Below, piece by piece: positions 1 through 11,297 of a stretch of 64,000 bases of DNA. How positions within the stretch are numbered: position 1 is the stretch's first letter; every line of letters begins with the position of its first letter. The notes under the pieces are model-generated. The model was not told the origin of the DNA, did not search any database, and saw only the letters and a program-made list of their open reading frames with translations. Where the stretch lies: NCBI GenBank assembly GCA_943737045.1, contig CALSFV010000208.1:62001-126000 (forward strand), given 5' to 3'. The position numbers and the translations under genes are program-made. Origin of the DNA: Parapristionchus giblindavisi (lineage: Eukaryota > Nematoda > Chromadorea > Rhabditida > Diplogasteridae).

Positions 1-1880
1 TATTGTCGGTATCTTCTGAAATGAGTAAAATTAAACAAAAAAGTTTTAAAAACGGTTAATCTTACCTTTCTCTTCTTTGTTTGGTGTGATCATCACGAAA
101 GGAGAGTGACTTGCACCATAAACAGGCTGGCGATTGTTCAAACTAATAGAAGAACATGGAGTGGATGACATGGAAAATTCATCGTAATCAGTCAAATCTT
201 CTTCCTTGACAACCACTACGGTCTGTTGGCTATTAGATAAAGCTTCAGTTGGCTCTTTCGTCAACGACGGGATGAGATCTTGATGTTGTTGCTCAAGATC
301 CACGGTTGGCAAAGAGCACGCTCTCGATTTAGATTCCGTTGTCGGTATCGTGATCTTCTCACAAATCAGGGCCAGAGAGCCAATGAAACCATAGATCAAA
401 CGATGAATATCAGTGCATCTAAACATATAATATTTAACGACATTCAGGCATGAAACCTTTGGGATAAGAGATTCGAGTTTGTGCTTTCCAGCTAATATAT
501 ACAGCCGATTTAAAAATTCCCAATTCTATTTTTTTAATGTAAATCAAGAAGAATAGATTACTTCTGATTGTCGCGAGCCATCGATAGATCGAGTTGACGT
601 CGAAGCTCACGAAGAGACTGAAAAGAAATTATACTTTATTTAAACTATGTTCCATGAATAAATAGTTACATTATTCTTATCAGTGTGTGATTTGATCGCT
701 TGTAGCAACTCAAATGATCGATAGAAGACTGGAATCAGTTCGGACCTATTCGAATATTCTAACTGAGATGCCTGAAAATTTATGATGACTAATGGGTTGT
801 TGAATGATCACTCATTCAGTCAGATCTACTCATATCTTACTCTACCTCTTTCTCCGTTAACAAGTTGTGATAATTTAGTCATTAGGCCTAATGATAACCG
901 ATGAATCAGGACCGAATGAATGAGAACAATTGGCATATGAGTGACAAGAGCTTATGAACAGATAAATAATGCAAATGGTTCTCTTCTAGTCGGCTCTTAT
1001 TCCTCGGTTATCAGCAGGGTTGTGCGGAAAATTTTCCGGTTTTTCCGACCCCTTTCGGTAAATTTTCCGACCGGAAAATTTTCCATACATATGAAACACA
1101 ACATTTGAAGATTTTTTAGTCATTTTTATCAGACTGGTCATAGTTCTTCCCCATGATTCGATAATAATGATCAACAATCACGTATATGGCGTTGTTGTTC
1201 CTAAACGCGAACATTCAACTCATAGGATTCTAAGCTTCACATTGTTCGTTTATGTGTTTTTTGGGTAATTGTTATCTTTTATTTGCTGCAAAATGAAAAT
1301 GATTTTTGATCATTCCTATGTATGCTTTTTTTTCGTTTTCAAAAGAAATTGTTTTCAAAAGAAATTGTTATATGAAACACAAGAAAATACGTTTTGCAGA
1401 AAATTTTCCGGATTCTCCGATTTTTCCGGTTTTTTTAGACCGGAAAAAAGTTTTCCGAAATTTTTCCGAAAAATATTTTCCGCACAACCCTGGTTATCAG
1501 CCAACCTAGTGCCATAATTTATAATGTCTCTTGTTCTCTCTAGATAGTGACCCTTGTCTCTATACCAGTGAAGAGAGAGAGATAGTGTGTGAGAGGAAGA
1601 GACTGTCGAGTGGGGTCACGTCCCCGCTCTAGTCTACCAAGCTACGTACCATGATCAATATTCTGCATAATCATAAGTGTATGTGAATCATAATAAAGAA
1701 AGAATAAATTAGAGCTCGAATCACCCGCGATTAATGCTTTTTGCAATATATGTAAGTAATGGAAATTATGGAGGAAAAAAAGATTTTAAAGTGACGAATT
1801 AGTGCATCAGTTTAAGTAATACTCACAATGCTTATCCATTCGTCTATCGTCTTACTCTGTCCATCCGTCGCATCCACCAT
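1..1880 (-). CDS. 5' part of an unrecognised gene (partial at window edge)
   Basis: Exons by splice signals and phase (reverse strand): 1880-1827, 771-670, 617-562, 418-66, and 15-1 running off the window. All four internal junctions keep phase. The start ATG lies two bases after a TTTAG acceptor, which fits trans-splicing. The predicted N-terminus (about 75 residues) is probably helical: it begins MVDATDGQ and contains LRRQLDLSMARDNQK. It is followed by a short hydrophobic helix (LIYGFIGSLALI) and then a low-complexity Ser/Thr/acidic tail with VKEEDLTDYDEF. I do not recognise a domain. The exon 1 to exon 2 intron (828-1...) is long, about 1.05 kb, and carries a hAT-type element. The 3' part of the gene lies outside the window, so the function stays open. 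Confidence 0.6.
1015..1492. mobile_element. hAT-type MITE, 478 bp, with 8-bp target duplication
   Basis: The terminal inverted repeats begin CAGGGTTGTGCGGAAAA and end with the complement, CCGCACAACCCTG. The same 8 bp, GTTATCAG, stand at 1007-1014 and 1493-1500, the duplication length of hAT transposons. The interior is full of TTTTCCG/CGGAAAA motifs on both strands and has no transposase reading frame, so it is non-autonomous. It sits in the first intron of the partial gene. Confidence 0.85.
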
Positions 1881-2771
1881 TGCTAAACTAACATGAAAAT
1901 ACAACAAATATACATCATTATAATATAAAAAATGTCTTTGCGCCAACGGACTCGTAAAACACTTAACATTAACGATGAAATACTTTTCAGTAATGAAGGA
2001 TGTACGATTTGAAAGGGTTTAAAAATTAACACGCACAAATTCGAAGCAAAGAATGCGAAAGGAGTCAAATATCAGAGTGAAAATGTATTGACGCACTCAC
2101 AATAACCAAGAGACGCGCGCTTGTCTCTCCCAAGCACACAACGCTATAGTGGCACCCACGCCGAGAATCTGTCTCGCTGTCTCACTCTCTCGTTTCGCGT
2201 ACTCTCTCATCGGTTCTCTCTTTTGTCTAGCCGTTCCACATAGCGCGATCTTCGCAAGCGTACACTCTAACCACTTTGAGGAAAATTCCTACTCAACTAA
2301 AAATAATACAGTAATAATTCACTTGAATATACAATTCATACGATATAGTCGACTGCAATGGCCAAACCAAATATCCATTGCATTTTTGTTGAGATTATTC
2401 TTAGAGGTTCAGAGAGAGGTACACTGTAGATGGTATTACTAATGTCCCTTCTAACTTAAAATAATTAAGAGTTTTTATTACAATCATAACAGTACATACA
2501 TTATTAGGAACAACAGCAAAATGAGCAAAAAAAAGCAACCGATGTGACTAAGATTCTTCAGCACGGCAGACTGAGTGAGTATTGCTTACAAGACGACCCG
2601 ATATAGCGTACAGTACCAGTATACAACCGTAGTTACTTGGAAGTAGTTGTAAATAAAAGAAAGACTGAACATTTGTAGGATATCTGTACAATTAAAACGG
2701 CAATAAAGGCTTTGGGCAATATTATTTTACATATTATATTTTTAAAAAACATGAATAAATGACAGATATGA
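1881..2771. other. Non-coding stretch between the partial gene and the 3' end of the SID-1-like gene
   Basis: No convincing exon on either strand. The part next to 1880 should hold the promoter of the partial gene. The part near 2772 should be the 3' UTR of the SID-1-like gene, with a reverse-strand AATAAA at 2474-2479. Confidence 0.5.
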
Positions 2772-5700
2772 TTAGAATACAGCGATTTTGTCCCTTCTGA
2801 CCCATTGGAGATCATCATCAACGCAATTCATTAGTGAGAACGACATGAATATAGCGATAGATGATAGGAAGTGCCAGACATCATGATTATCGAAAAAGTT
2901 GAATAGAATACAGTCATGGTTCAATTCACGCGAGTTAGCAGGGGTCACCTGGAAATGGAGAACCATATATGTCATACAGTCCCGCAGAATCTCCCCCTTA
3001 ACAGAAGTTTCCGGGGACACTCGGAGTGTCTCCAGGTGTCTCCTAACCCGATTTACTCTCTAGAATTATATAACGTGTTTCAAATGCGTTTATGGAGAGC
3101 CTTTTCGTCATATGCATCAAATGCACTTGACAAATAAATTTTAAATAAATTTAAAAAATGAAAAAAATGAATATTTAAAATAAAATATTCAGTCACAAAT
3201 ATGACACGCTGATACTGTGAATTGAACCAAGGAAGTAGATTACGGTATATCGCATCCGCGTCTCTCGTCCGCGCGGATGAGTTTGGACCAGTATTTTCCT
3301 TCTCTTTCACGATTATTTTTGTTGTTCATTATTGTTTCTTTGTTTATTTCTTTCTGTGCTTGTTATATATCAATTATTAATGTCCTAGACTAGCAAATTT
3401 GCTGCTGCTGACTTCCCTCCCTCACTCGAGACCTCGTTCGACTAGTTGTTCTTCCATCGCTAGTAATGTCGCATTGCAGTTTCATAGCCACATTCCGAGC
3501 GTTCACTAAGATGGGGAGGTCGTTGGCGTCACGCAACTCTCCTCCGCGGATTCTCTGGCGCGAGATACCACCGGAGTCAAGCTTCGACGTAAGTCTTGAC
3601 TATCATTAAATCTATTTTTCCAATTAATATTTAATTTATTATTTATCTTTTGACTAGGTGCTCACCAACCGTGAGTGATTTCGTATTACAGTTTCATGGC
3701 TATGTGCCCAGCGTTCGCTGACATACGGAGGTCGTCGTCGTCACGCCAATCACCGCCGCAGATTCTGGCGCTAGGGACCACCTTGCTCCACGTAAGTCCT
3801 GTCCTAAATCTTCAATCTAGTCTGTAAGTAAGTATTAAAAAGCCTTAAATGGGCCTTGTCCCATTAATATTAAGCCTTATCCCATTAACACATAAATTAT
3901 CTATTTTTCTTTCGACTAGTTGTTCACAAATCGTAAGTGATTTCGTATTGCAGTTTCGGTCGTGTGCCCATCCACTCAATTAGAAGGAGTCATTCTGCCA
4001 CCGCGAAATCGACTTCACGACTCAAGCGGATACGTAAGTCTAGACTATCAATACTTCCAACTAATATTTATATCATCTATTTATTTTACGAATTATTGTT
4101 TATCAGTCATAAATATTGTCGTATTGCAGATTGATCGTCATGATCCCTGTGGCCAATCAAGTCTGTCCTGAGTACCATTCGCCCTCTTCATCTTCTTTGG
4201 CTCCAAGAACTGATCAAGTCTCTCTAAGATGTAAGTCTGGAATATCCATAAATCTATGTTTCCTATTAAGATTTAAATTATTTATTTATTTTACGAATTA
4301 TTATTTATTTTACGGTTTATCAATCGTTAATGTTGTATTGCAGATTTATCGTCATGTGTCCCGTCGGCCACTGAGCCCCGATTGGAATCAATTCTACGCG
4401 AAGGTGAACAACGTAATTTAATAGAAGAAGGAATGGAAGATGAATAGAAGATTATTGTTTAATAAATAATGAATAATTCATAAATATCAATATAAAAGAT
4501 AAAGGATTTATCGTTTGTCTTGCAAATAAACTTGCTTATCATTGTTCATCATATCATATATTTACAACACGATAATAAACAATACGATGAAAGAAAGGAT
4601 CAGCTAGTGGTGGAGGTTACTGGCACCAACATAAAGAAGGTGGAGTGACGCGAAGATTAGCCTCCTAATCGAGCACATGACCTGCAATACAACATTAACG
4701 ATTGATAAACAATTATTCGTAAAATAAATAAATAATTTAAATCTTAATAGGAAACATAGATTTATGGATATTCCAGACTTACATCTTAGAGAGACTTGAT
4801 CAGTTCTTGGAGCCAAAGAAGATGAAGAGGGCGAATGGTACTCAGGACAGACTTGATTGGCCACAGGGATCATGACGATCAATCTGCAATACGACAATAT
4901 TTATGACTGATAAACAATAATTCGTAAAATAAATAGATGATATAAATATTAGTTGGAAGTATTGATAGTCTAGACTTACGTATCCGCTTGAGTCGTGAAG
5001 TCGATTTCGCGGTGGCAGAATGACTCCTTCTAATTGAGTGGATGGGCACACGAAATCACTTACGACTTGTGAACAACTAGTCGAAAGAAAAATAGATAAT
5101 TTATGTGTTAATGGGATAAGGCTTAATATTAATGGGACAAGGCCCATTTAAGGCTTTTTAATACTTACTTACAGACTAGATTGAAGATTTAGGACAGGAC
5201 TTACGTGGAGCAAGGTGGTCCCTAGCGCCAGAATCTGCGGCGGTGATTGGCGTGACGACGACGACCTCCGTATGTCAGCGAACGCTGGGCACATAGCCAT
5301 GAAACTGTAATACGAAATCACTCACGGTTGGTGAGCACCTAGTCAAAAGATAAATAATAAATTAAATATTAATTGGAAAAATAGATTTAATGATAGTCAA
5401 GACTTACGTCGAAGCTTGACTCCGGTGGTATCTCGCGCCAGAGAATCCGCGGAGGAGAGTTGCGTGACGCCAACGACCTCCCCATCTTAGTGAACGCTCG
5501 GAATGTGGCTATGAAACTGCAATGCGACATTACTAGCGATGGAAGAACAACTAGTCGAACGAGGTCTCGAGTGAGGGAGGGAAGTCAGCAGCAGCAAATT
5601 TGCTAGTCTAGGACATTAATAATTGATATATAACAAGCACAGAAAGAAATAAACAAAGAAACAATAATGAACAACAAAAATAATCGTGAAAGAGAAGGAA

Positions 5701-8700
5701 AATACTGGTCCAAACTCATCCGCGCGGACGAGAGACGCGGATGCGATATACCGTAATCTACTTCCTTGGTTCAATTCACAGTATCAGCGTGTCATATTTG
5801 TGACTGAATATTTTATTTTAAATATTCATTTTTTTCATTTTTTAAATTTATTTAAAATTTATTTGTCAAGTGCATTTGATGCATATGACGAAAAGGCTCT
5901 CCATAAACGCATTTGAAACACGTTATATAATTCTAGAGAGTAAATCGGGTTAGGAGACACCTGGAGACACTCCGAGTGTCCCCGGAAACTTCTGTTAAGG
6001 GGGAGATTCTGCGGGACTGTATAAGTTAACGACATGATGCTTTCGCGAATATATGTTGCTTAAAATTTGTGTACAGTAATGCAATTTTTTGATTTATGAA
6101 AAATTGTTTAAAAAATTCTGTTATTTCTACTATGCTATAGAGTATGACACTTACGCTCCAGTCGGATACGTTATGCAGGAAGAACCATCCTGCAGAGAAC
6201 CAACAAATTGCAGACAATAATAGGAAAGCGATGGCTCGAGGACGAAGCTTCTCACGATGGACAAACTGAACAAGTCATACCATCAGCTAGGTCAAAATCA
6301 TGAATCAACATCAGAAAATACCTTCATGATGATATAGTAGAGCAGATACAAGAAGAGATTGGCAATGAATGGTCCAAGAAGGAAAGATGGGAAGTCTTTC
6401 GGTCGATGAATGAGGCCTACTATGACCATTCCAAAGTTGATAACATTACCGATTATGAGAAACAAGAATCGACTCTGAAAAAAAAAAGAATTATTGGAGT
6501 GAATGATGGTGATTGAGCTCTTTCTAGGTATTAACTATTGCAATATTTTCAATCATATTACGGAACCACTATCATCTTCTCTACTTTCGCCTTTAGGAGT
6601 GAATGAAGTTATTATGATACAATATAAGCTGCTGGATATGGTATAGAATGATAACTAACTTTATAAGCAGGAATCATGCATGAACACCATCTCGAAGAGT
6701 AGAAGGCATATTGAACAGAGCGGAAGATCTCCATAGGATTGAGACGCCAAAGACCCTTTAAGGACAAATTAGAAGAAAGATCAGTGATTGGCTGATATAA
6801 TTACCTTGAAGTAGAATTCAACCGAGACAAGGAACATGGTTACGAGATACGACGTGGTAAAGAAGATCCAGAACAGCAGGGTATTCAGATACTGCAGTTA
6901 ATAAATATCAGTTTAGCATTGTGAACTGTCATTTTTGAAAAGAATAATTTATTAAGTATTATTGTTCCGTAATAGTATTTCGCTAATTCATCCTGTTATA
7001 CATAAAGTACCGTACCACTCCGAGCATAGCAATGAATATGAAGAAGGCAGAGAGTGCAAAAGCAACGTGAGCATTGGCATTGATATCTGGATGACGAAGT
7101 TGATAGATTTTGAGCATTCCAAGAAGACCAATGATATACATGAATGATGTATCTGTAATGGGGAAATGATCAGACTCCTATTAATATTCAATCAATCTTC
7201 ATACCAAATTGATAATTGCTCGATGATGGACAGATATGGTAAGAGGCAGATAGCACTCCTTCCATAACTACGGCTACTCCTATCGCATACATCAGCCCAT
7301 TGTGCTGAGGAATTCCATATTCCTGCAAAGGGGCACCAGAATAGGAATATTCAACAAATGGATGATGATTAACTCACGTTCATAAGATCGAGAGGGAACA
7401 TTTTACATAGAGATCTGTATCGCATCTCCCGTTCTTTGACCATAAGAAGGAATAGAAGACCGAGTGAGATGTATCCAATGTTGGATATGACATTGTTGAA
7501 GGCGAAGAAGACAGAGAATGGACGGGCACAACGGAAATTGTACCTGTAATATGAGGTATTTACAAAACGGACGTGTCACTAATAACAGCATTTTTTCATG
7601 AAACAATCTTAACAAGACCAGTCTGAATAATAGTATGACAGAATCGTTCCTTTCTTGCGAGTTTTTGGTTTGAATAAGATCTACTCACCAACAAAGATCG
7701 AGATTGCCCGATAGTCTGACCGTATCTTGCCAAGTCAATACGAGTTGAACAACGGGAAGACCATAGAAGAGCGCGATAGTCATTAGAGATCTGTAATGCA
7801 TGGTAATTCCAGTAAATCGTTCAATTGACATGTAACTTACACAACATATCGAGTGTATTTCTTGTCGCGTTGTTTAAATTCTTTCAGAGATAAGTCGGCC
7901 ACTGTGAGATGCAACTGAATAATATCGATCAATGATGCGCTTTATTCAACTTTGTTCAATTACATTTTGTCTCACGACGAACTTATCTCTCGAGTCATGC
8001 ATCATATCATAACTCCTCATACTGTCTGAATCCTCAACGTGATTAGATGATGATGGTTCGTTATTCAACGCCGAATACTCAAAGTTATCAGTGACGAAGG
8101 AAGGACCTGGTTCTGTAATTATATTAATTGTTATGCTCGAGTTAATCTGAATTGCGAAATCGTGCGCACACCTTGGTCATCTCCAGTTGGGTTCAATAAT
8201 AACCGTCCTTCTCTCTCAAGTGATCGTCTTTCGTATATTCCCATTGTAATCATGAAAACTACAGCGAGAACATAGATGAAAAGAAGGGCGGAGAACGTCA
8301 AAGATATAGGAAGTACGTAGTCAACAACTGAAGAGATATTAGGTTTTCCACGTTGTAATCACAATAAAATATACGTCATTTTGATACATTGTTCATAGTG
8401 ACGTCATACTTTGAAAATACTGGCCAGAATCGTTACTTTTTACTATTAAAGTAGGCATTTTCAATAATTAAGCATGTCCATTATAAAAAATACAATAATT
8501 GTTTATGTAAAAGTTGACACCGTAACTCACTATTCGGAGCAGTTTGTATCGTAACTGTGAATTTTTTCTCTCGTTCTTTGATGTAATGAGGATGAGGTGG
8601 AATGATTTCTTCCATTGTTGAACACTCATCGTCATTTGGACGAATCACAAAAATTACAAAGAATTTCTCATAGAAACGACGCTAAAACGAGAAGGATTAA

Positions 8701-10492
8701 TCAATTTGAGTGATTACATTAAAGGGAGCGTAAGAATAACCTCTCCCAATGGTCTTTTCGACGCGCAATGCTTTCTCGTTGTTAGAGAACAGAGAAATAG
8801 TGTGCGTAATGAAGAGGCCATTGAGAGAGGTAACGCTCCCTTTAAATTAGATGCAGGATGATCATGCTTATCGGAACAGTAAGTCTGTTGGAATGATTCA
8901 GATTGATCATGATCTAGATATCTCTGGGCACTACAATAAAAAGATAACATAATAAATAACTGCCTACCTCTACCGTAATAGATCCAGCCTTAGTCATTGT
9001 TTGATGTACTCCCGATACGACGTTGTTCTGGAGATCAAACACCGGACACTAAAATACGTTCCTATCAGATAGATATGGATCGAATTTTATCAACACTCTA
9101 TGTCTACTTCATGCTAGCTGTACAATCATATAAAGCCATACCAATATTTAATATTCACGTTTAAAAAAAAATAACATAGTAAATAAGTAAAAAAAGGATA
9201 AATATGTAATAGTTACTTCTGCTTTTTGTATCGACACAGTCATACATATGGAGCTATTGGATTCGATCCAAATGACCACAGAATCGAGGTCGGGAGGAAA
9301 ATCATATTGATAGAATACAGGTCCAGAGGCAGATGCTGACGATAGCAAAGGCTCATTCAGTCTGAAAAGGACATATTTAATATTTGATCGCTATTGCATT
9401 CATTACATTTAACATATACAAGCTCCAACAAAGTGCATGCAGATCAACATCTCTTAGTATGCAGTTATTAACAAGGTATTATATTCCTATTACGTAATGG
9501 TTCATTGGAAGTGATGTCACAATACTGAATCACGTTTGTTTTCGATCAACTGCTCGATATGATAACAACCTCTGTTTTTGCAGGTCGATCTGTGATTTGT
9601 AAACATCACTGTCATTGCTATTCATAGATCATTTGCACAAGATATTTGTTTAAATAAGTCATCGTCTTAGTGATAGTAAGGCTTCATCAATCGGTTCACA
9701 ATAATGAATAACTGACTTAAGCATGAAATTCTCGACGAACGTTGCCATGAAATCGTAGTGAATAGGCTGATAGCTGCTTAATTCAACAGATATCGTTAGA
9801 TTGTTCTCATCGATATGCCCATTAGTCAGCGAGAATGGACAAATAGTGCGCGCAGTCGAATAATACATATAGTTCTTGATGATGATCGGCAACTGTAAAA
9901 TACTTCATAGAATATGATGTAGCGAGCGGATACAGTATCTTTTCCATAGTGGTTATTATTGAGGAAACAAAAAATAGAACCATGTTTACCTGTACTGAAA
10001 TGATAGTAGCCGGTTCCCTGAATACAGCAAGGAGGGGTGTACTCATATTAGCATCCTTTGAATTCATTCGGATACGAACAACGGCATGCTGTAACAGAAT
10101 TGTGATTATTAGGACATGTGACATTCTGGCTATAATCGTTGAGATATTATAAGACCAAATTTGTTTATGAAGCCGTCTAACTATGAACATATTCCAATCT
10201 CTTATGTTGTTTTAAATATCAAATTGCTTGAATGAAATAAAAGTGCACTCATAGTGCAATGAATGGGTCAGCTGGTCAAGAATAGTGGAAGAGTGGGCCA
10301 TACCTGATCGACAGTGTAGTGGTATACTGATAATAATCCACCGGACCGAGTGATTCCAGAATAATTACGCCCAATCTCTCCTTCTTCACGAACGATGGTT
10401 GATATATCAAATGTGGCGACATATGGTAGTAGAAGAATACAGACGAATAACCAAACGATAGTGATTTTATCCCGCAAAGGAGGCACCCACAT
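2772..10492 (-). CDS. sid-1-like: SID-1/SIDT family dsRNA channel-like membrane protein
   Basis: Eighteen phase-consistent exons (reverse strand): 10492-10304, 10088-9990, 9892-9717, 9361-9217, 9048-8968, 8681-8531, 8327-8172, 8112-7964, 7914-7841, 7790-7689, 7543-7378, 7322-7205, 7152-7016, 6891-6805, 6755-6660, 6474-6322, 6265-6155, 2948-2772; about 788 residues (C. elegans SID-1 is about 776). A signal peptide is followed by an ectodomain with [11 protein letters not shown] and [10 protein letters not shown], a membrane helix near residue 290, a linker, then about ten more helices. Family hallmarks include [59 protein letters not shown] and, at the C-terminus, FFDNHDVWH. The Ser/His/Asp and paired His pattern of the CREST metal site is kept (about residues 521, 525, 536, 752, 756). 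An acceptor lies 5 bases before the ATG. Similarity is high to vertebrate SIDT, so it may be the TAG-130/CHUP-1 paralogue rather than SID-1 itself. The last intron is about 3.2 kb because of a foldback transposon. Confidence 0.93.
2977..6019. mobile_element. 3.04-kb foldback (palindromic) transposon with TA target duplication, in the last intron of the SID-1-like gene
   Basis: The ends are CAGTCCCGCAGAATCTCC and its complement, flanked by TA at 2975-2976 and 6020-6021, as for Tc1/mariner-type insertion. The arms (about 2977-4343 and 4682-6019) match nearly base for base over about 1.35 kb and enclose a loop of about 340 bp. Differences I see are two or three small indels: the right arm lacks about 17 bp containing a TATTGCAG acceptor present at 3947-3963 on the left. 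The left end is only about 28 bp from the acceptor of the last SID-1-like exon. There is no transposase. Two short relatives with the same ends lie at 57006-57497 and 58597-59056. Confidence 0.93.
3480..4230 (+). repeat. Tandem exon-like modules with their own splice sites inside the foldback arm
   Basis: Module A 3480-3588, B 3692-3791, C 3954-4033, D 4130-4230, and a further start at 4344. Each begins after an ATTGCAG- or ATTACAG-type acceptor and ends before GTAAGTC. Modules A to D start with related DNA, (T)TTCATGGCTATGTGCCC-like. A and B are clearly duplicates: in the frame starting at the second base they read [10 protein letters not shown]... and [10 protein letters not shown]..., both ending SPP(R/Q)IL. 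The lengths 109, 100, 80 and 101 do not keep one frame on joining. The same series is mirrored in the right arm on the other strand, with a variant module next to the loop (about 4610-4681). Confidence 0.8.
8723..8841. mobile_element. Short TTAA-flanked MITE in a SID-1-like intron
   Basis: TTAA at 8719-8722 and 8842-8845 flank ends AGGGAGCGT and ACGCTCCCT. The arms continue with ACCTCTC...CAATGG and its complement. TTAA target sites are typical of piggyBac-type elements. It has no coding capacity and lies between exons 5 and 6. Confidence 0.7.
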
Positions 10493-10497
10493 AGTAC

Positions 10498-11297
10498 CTG
10501 CAAACAAAAAAAACAAACATATACAAAATAATTAATGAAAAAAACATGTATACTATCAAGGCACGGTATTTCATCCCTACCCTAACTGAAATAGTGAACT
10601 TTGAATACCAACCGTATACCGTGCGCGATTTTCAGGGTTTTCATGCGGGGAGTCTCTATCCTTCATATTAGACACTCGTTATTTTTTTGTACTTATACAT
10701 GATTTTTCTGTTCTTTCTTTACAATTTAATTTTAGCATATTCTGCTAATTTTTTTATCTCGCCAATGGTGCTGAAAAACATTGAGTCGTTGGAAGTTGGT
10801 TAATGAGATGTGAGGCTTCTAAGATGGGCAAAAACAGAGATAATAATAAGAATCATCACGAGATTGGAATAACAAGAGGATATCATGTGCAAGAACTTAT
10901 AACCCTTGCTTCTTCTCTGCATTGATCATACTAGAGACTCTATGTTCTTTCTGAAATTTCCTCCTTTCTATATGTGACTACGGTATATTATCTCTGGCAT
11001 ATTCTGCCTATGCTACATTTCTCACCGTATTTTGTTTCTTTATTTATCTTGCTTATATAGTCTTCTCCTTTAACAATAAAAACTGACAAATATTTCAATT
11101 TATCTAGCACAATATCCAGTGAAAATAAGTCGAATGTTTACAATTCGAAGTGATAATGAAGATTAAGTCATAGAGTCATAGTGATGAGTAAGTACTCGTG
11201 GATAATGTATTATGGTCATGAGATAAATTGATGAACTAGTACACAGTACTAATCAAAATGAGGCAAGACATTGAAAAGTGACTACGATAAGCATCAA
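10498..11297. other. Non-coding stretch between the SID-1-like gene and the 14-3-3-like gene
   Basis: No exon seen. A T-rich tract and TTTGCAG acceptor (reverse strand, ending at 10498) stand right before the SID-1-like start. The remainder should hold its promoter and the 3' UTR of the upstream gene, which is on the same strand. Confidence 0.5.

Noticed and set aside
4116..5147. Open frames of about 100 codons within the foldback element (both arms)
   Set aside because: They run through the exon-like modules and their intron-like spacers, are mirrored in both arms, and show no protein family; no transposase motif.
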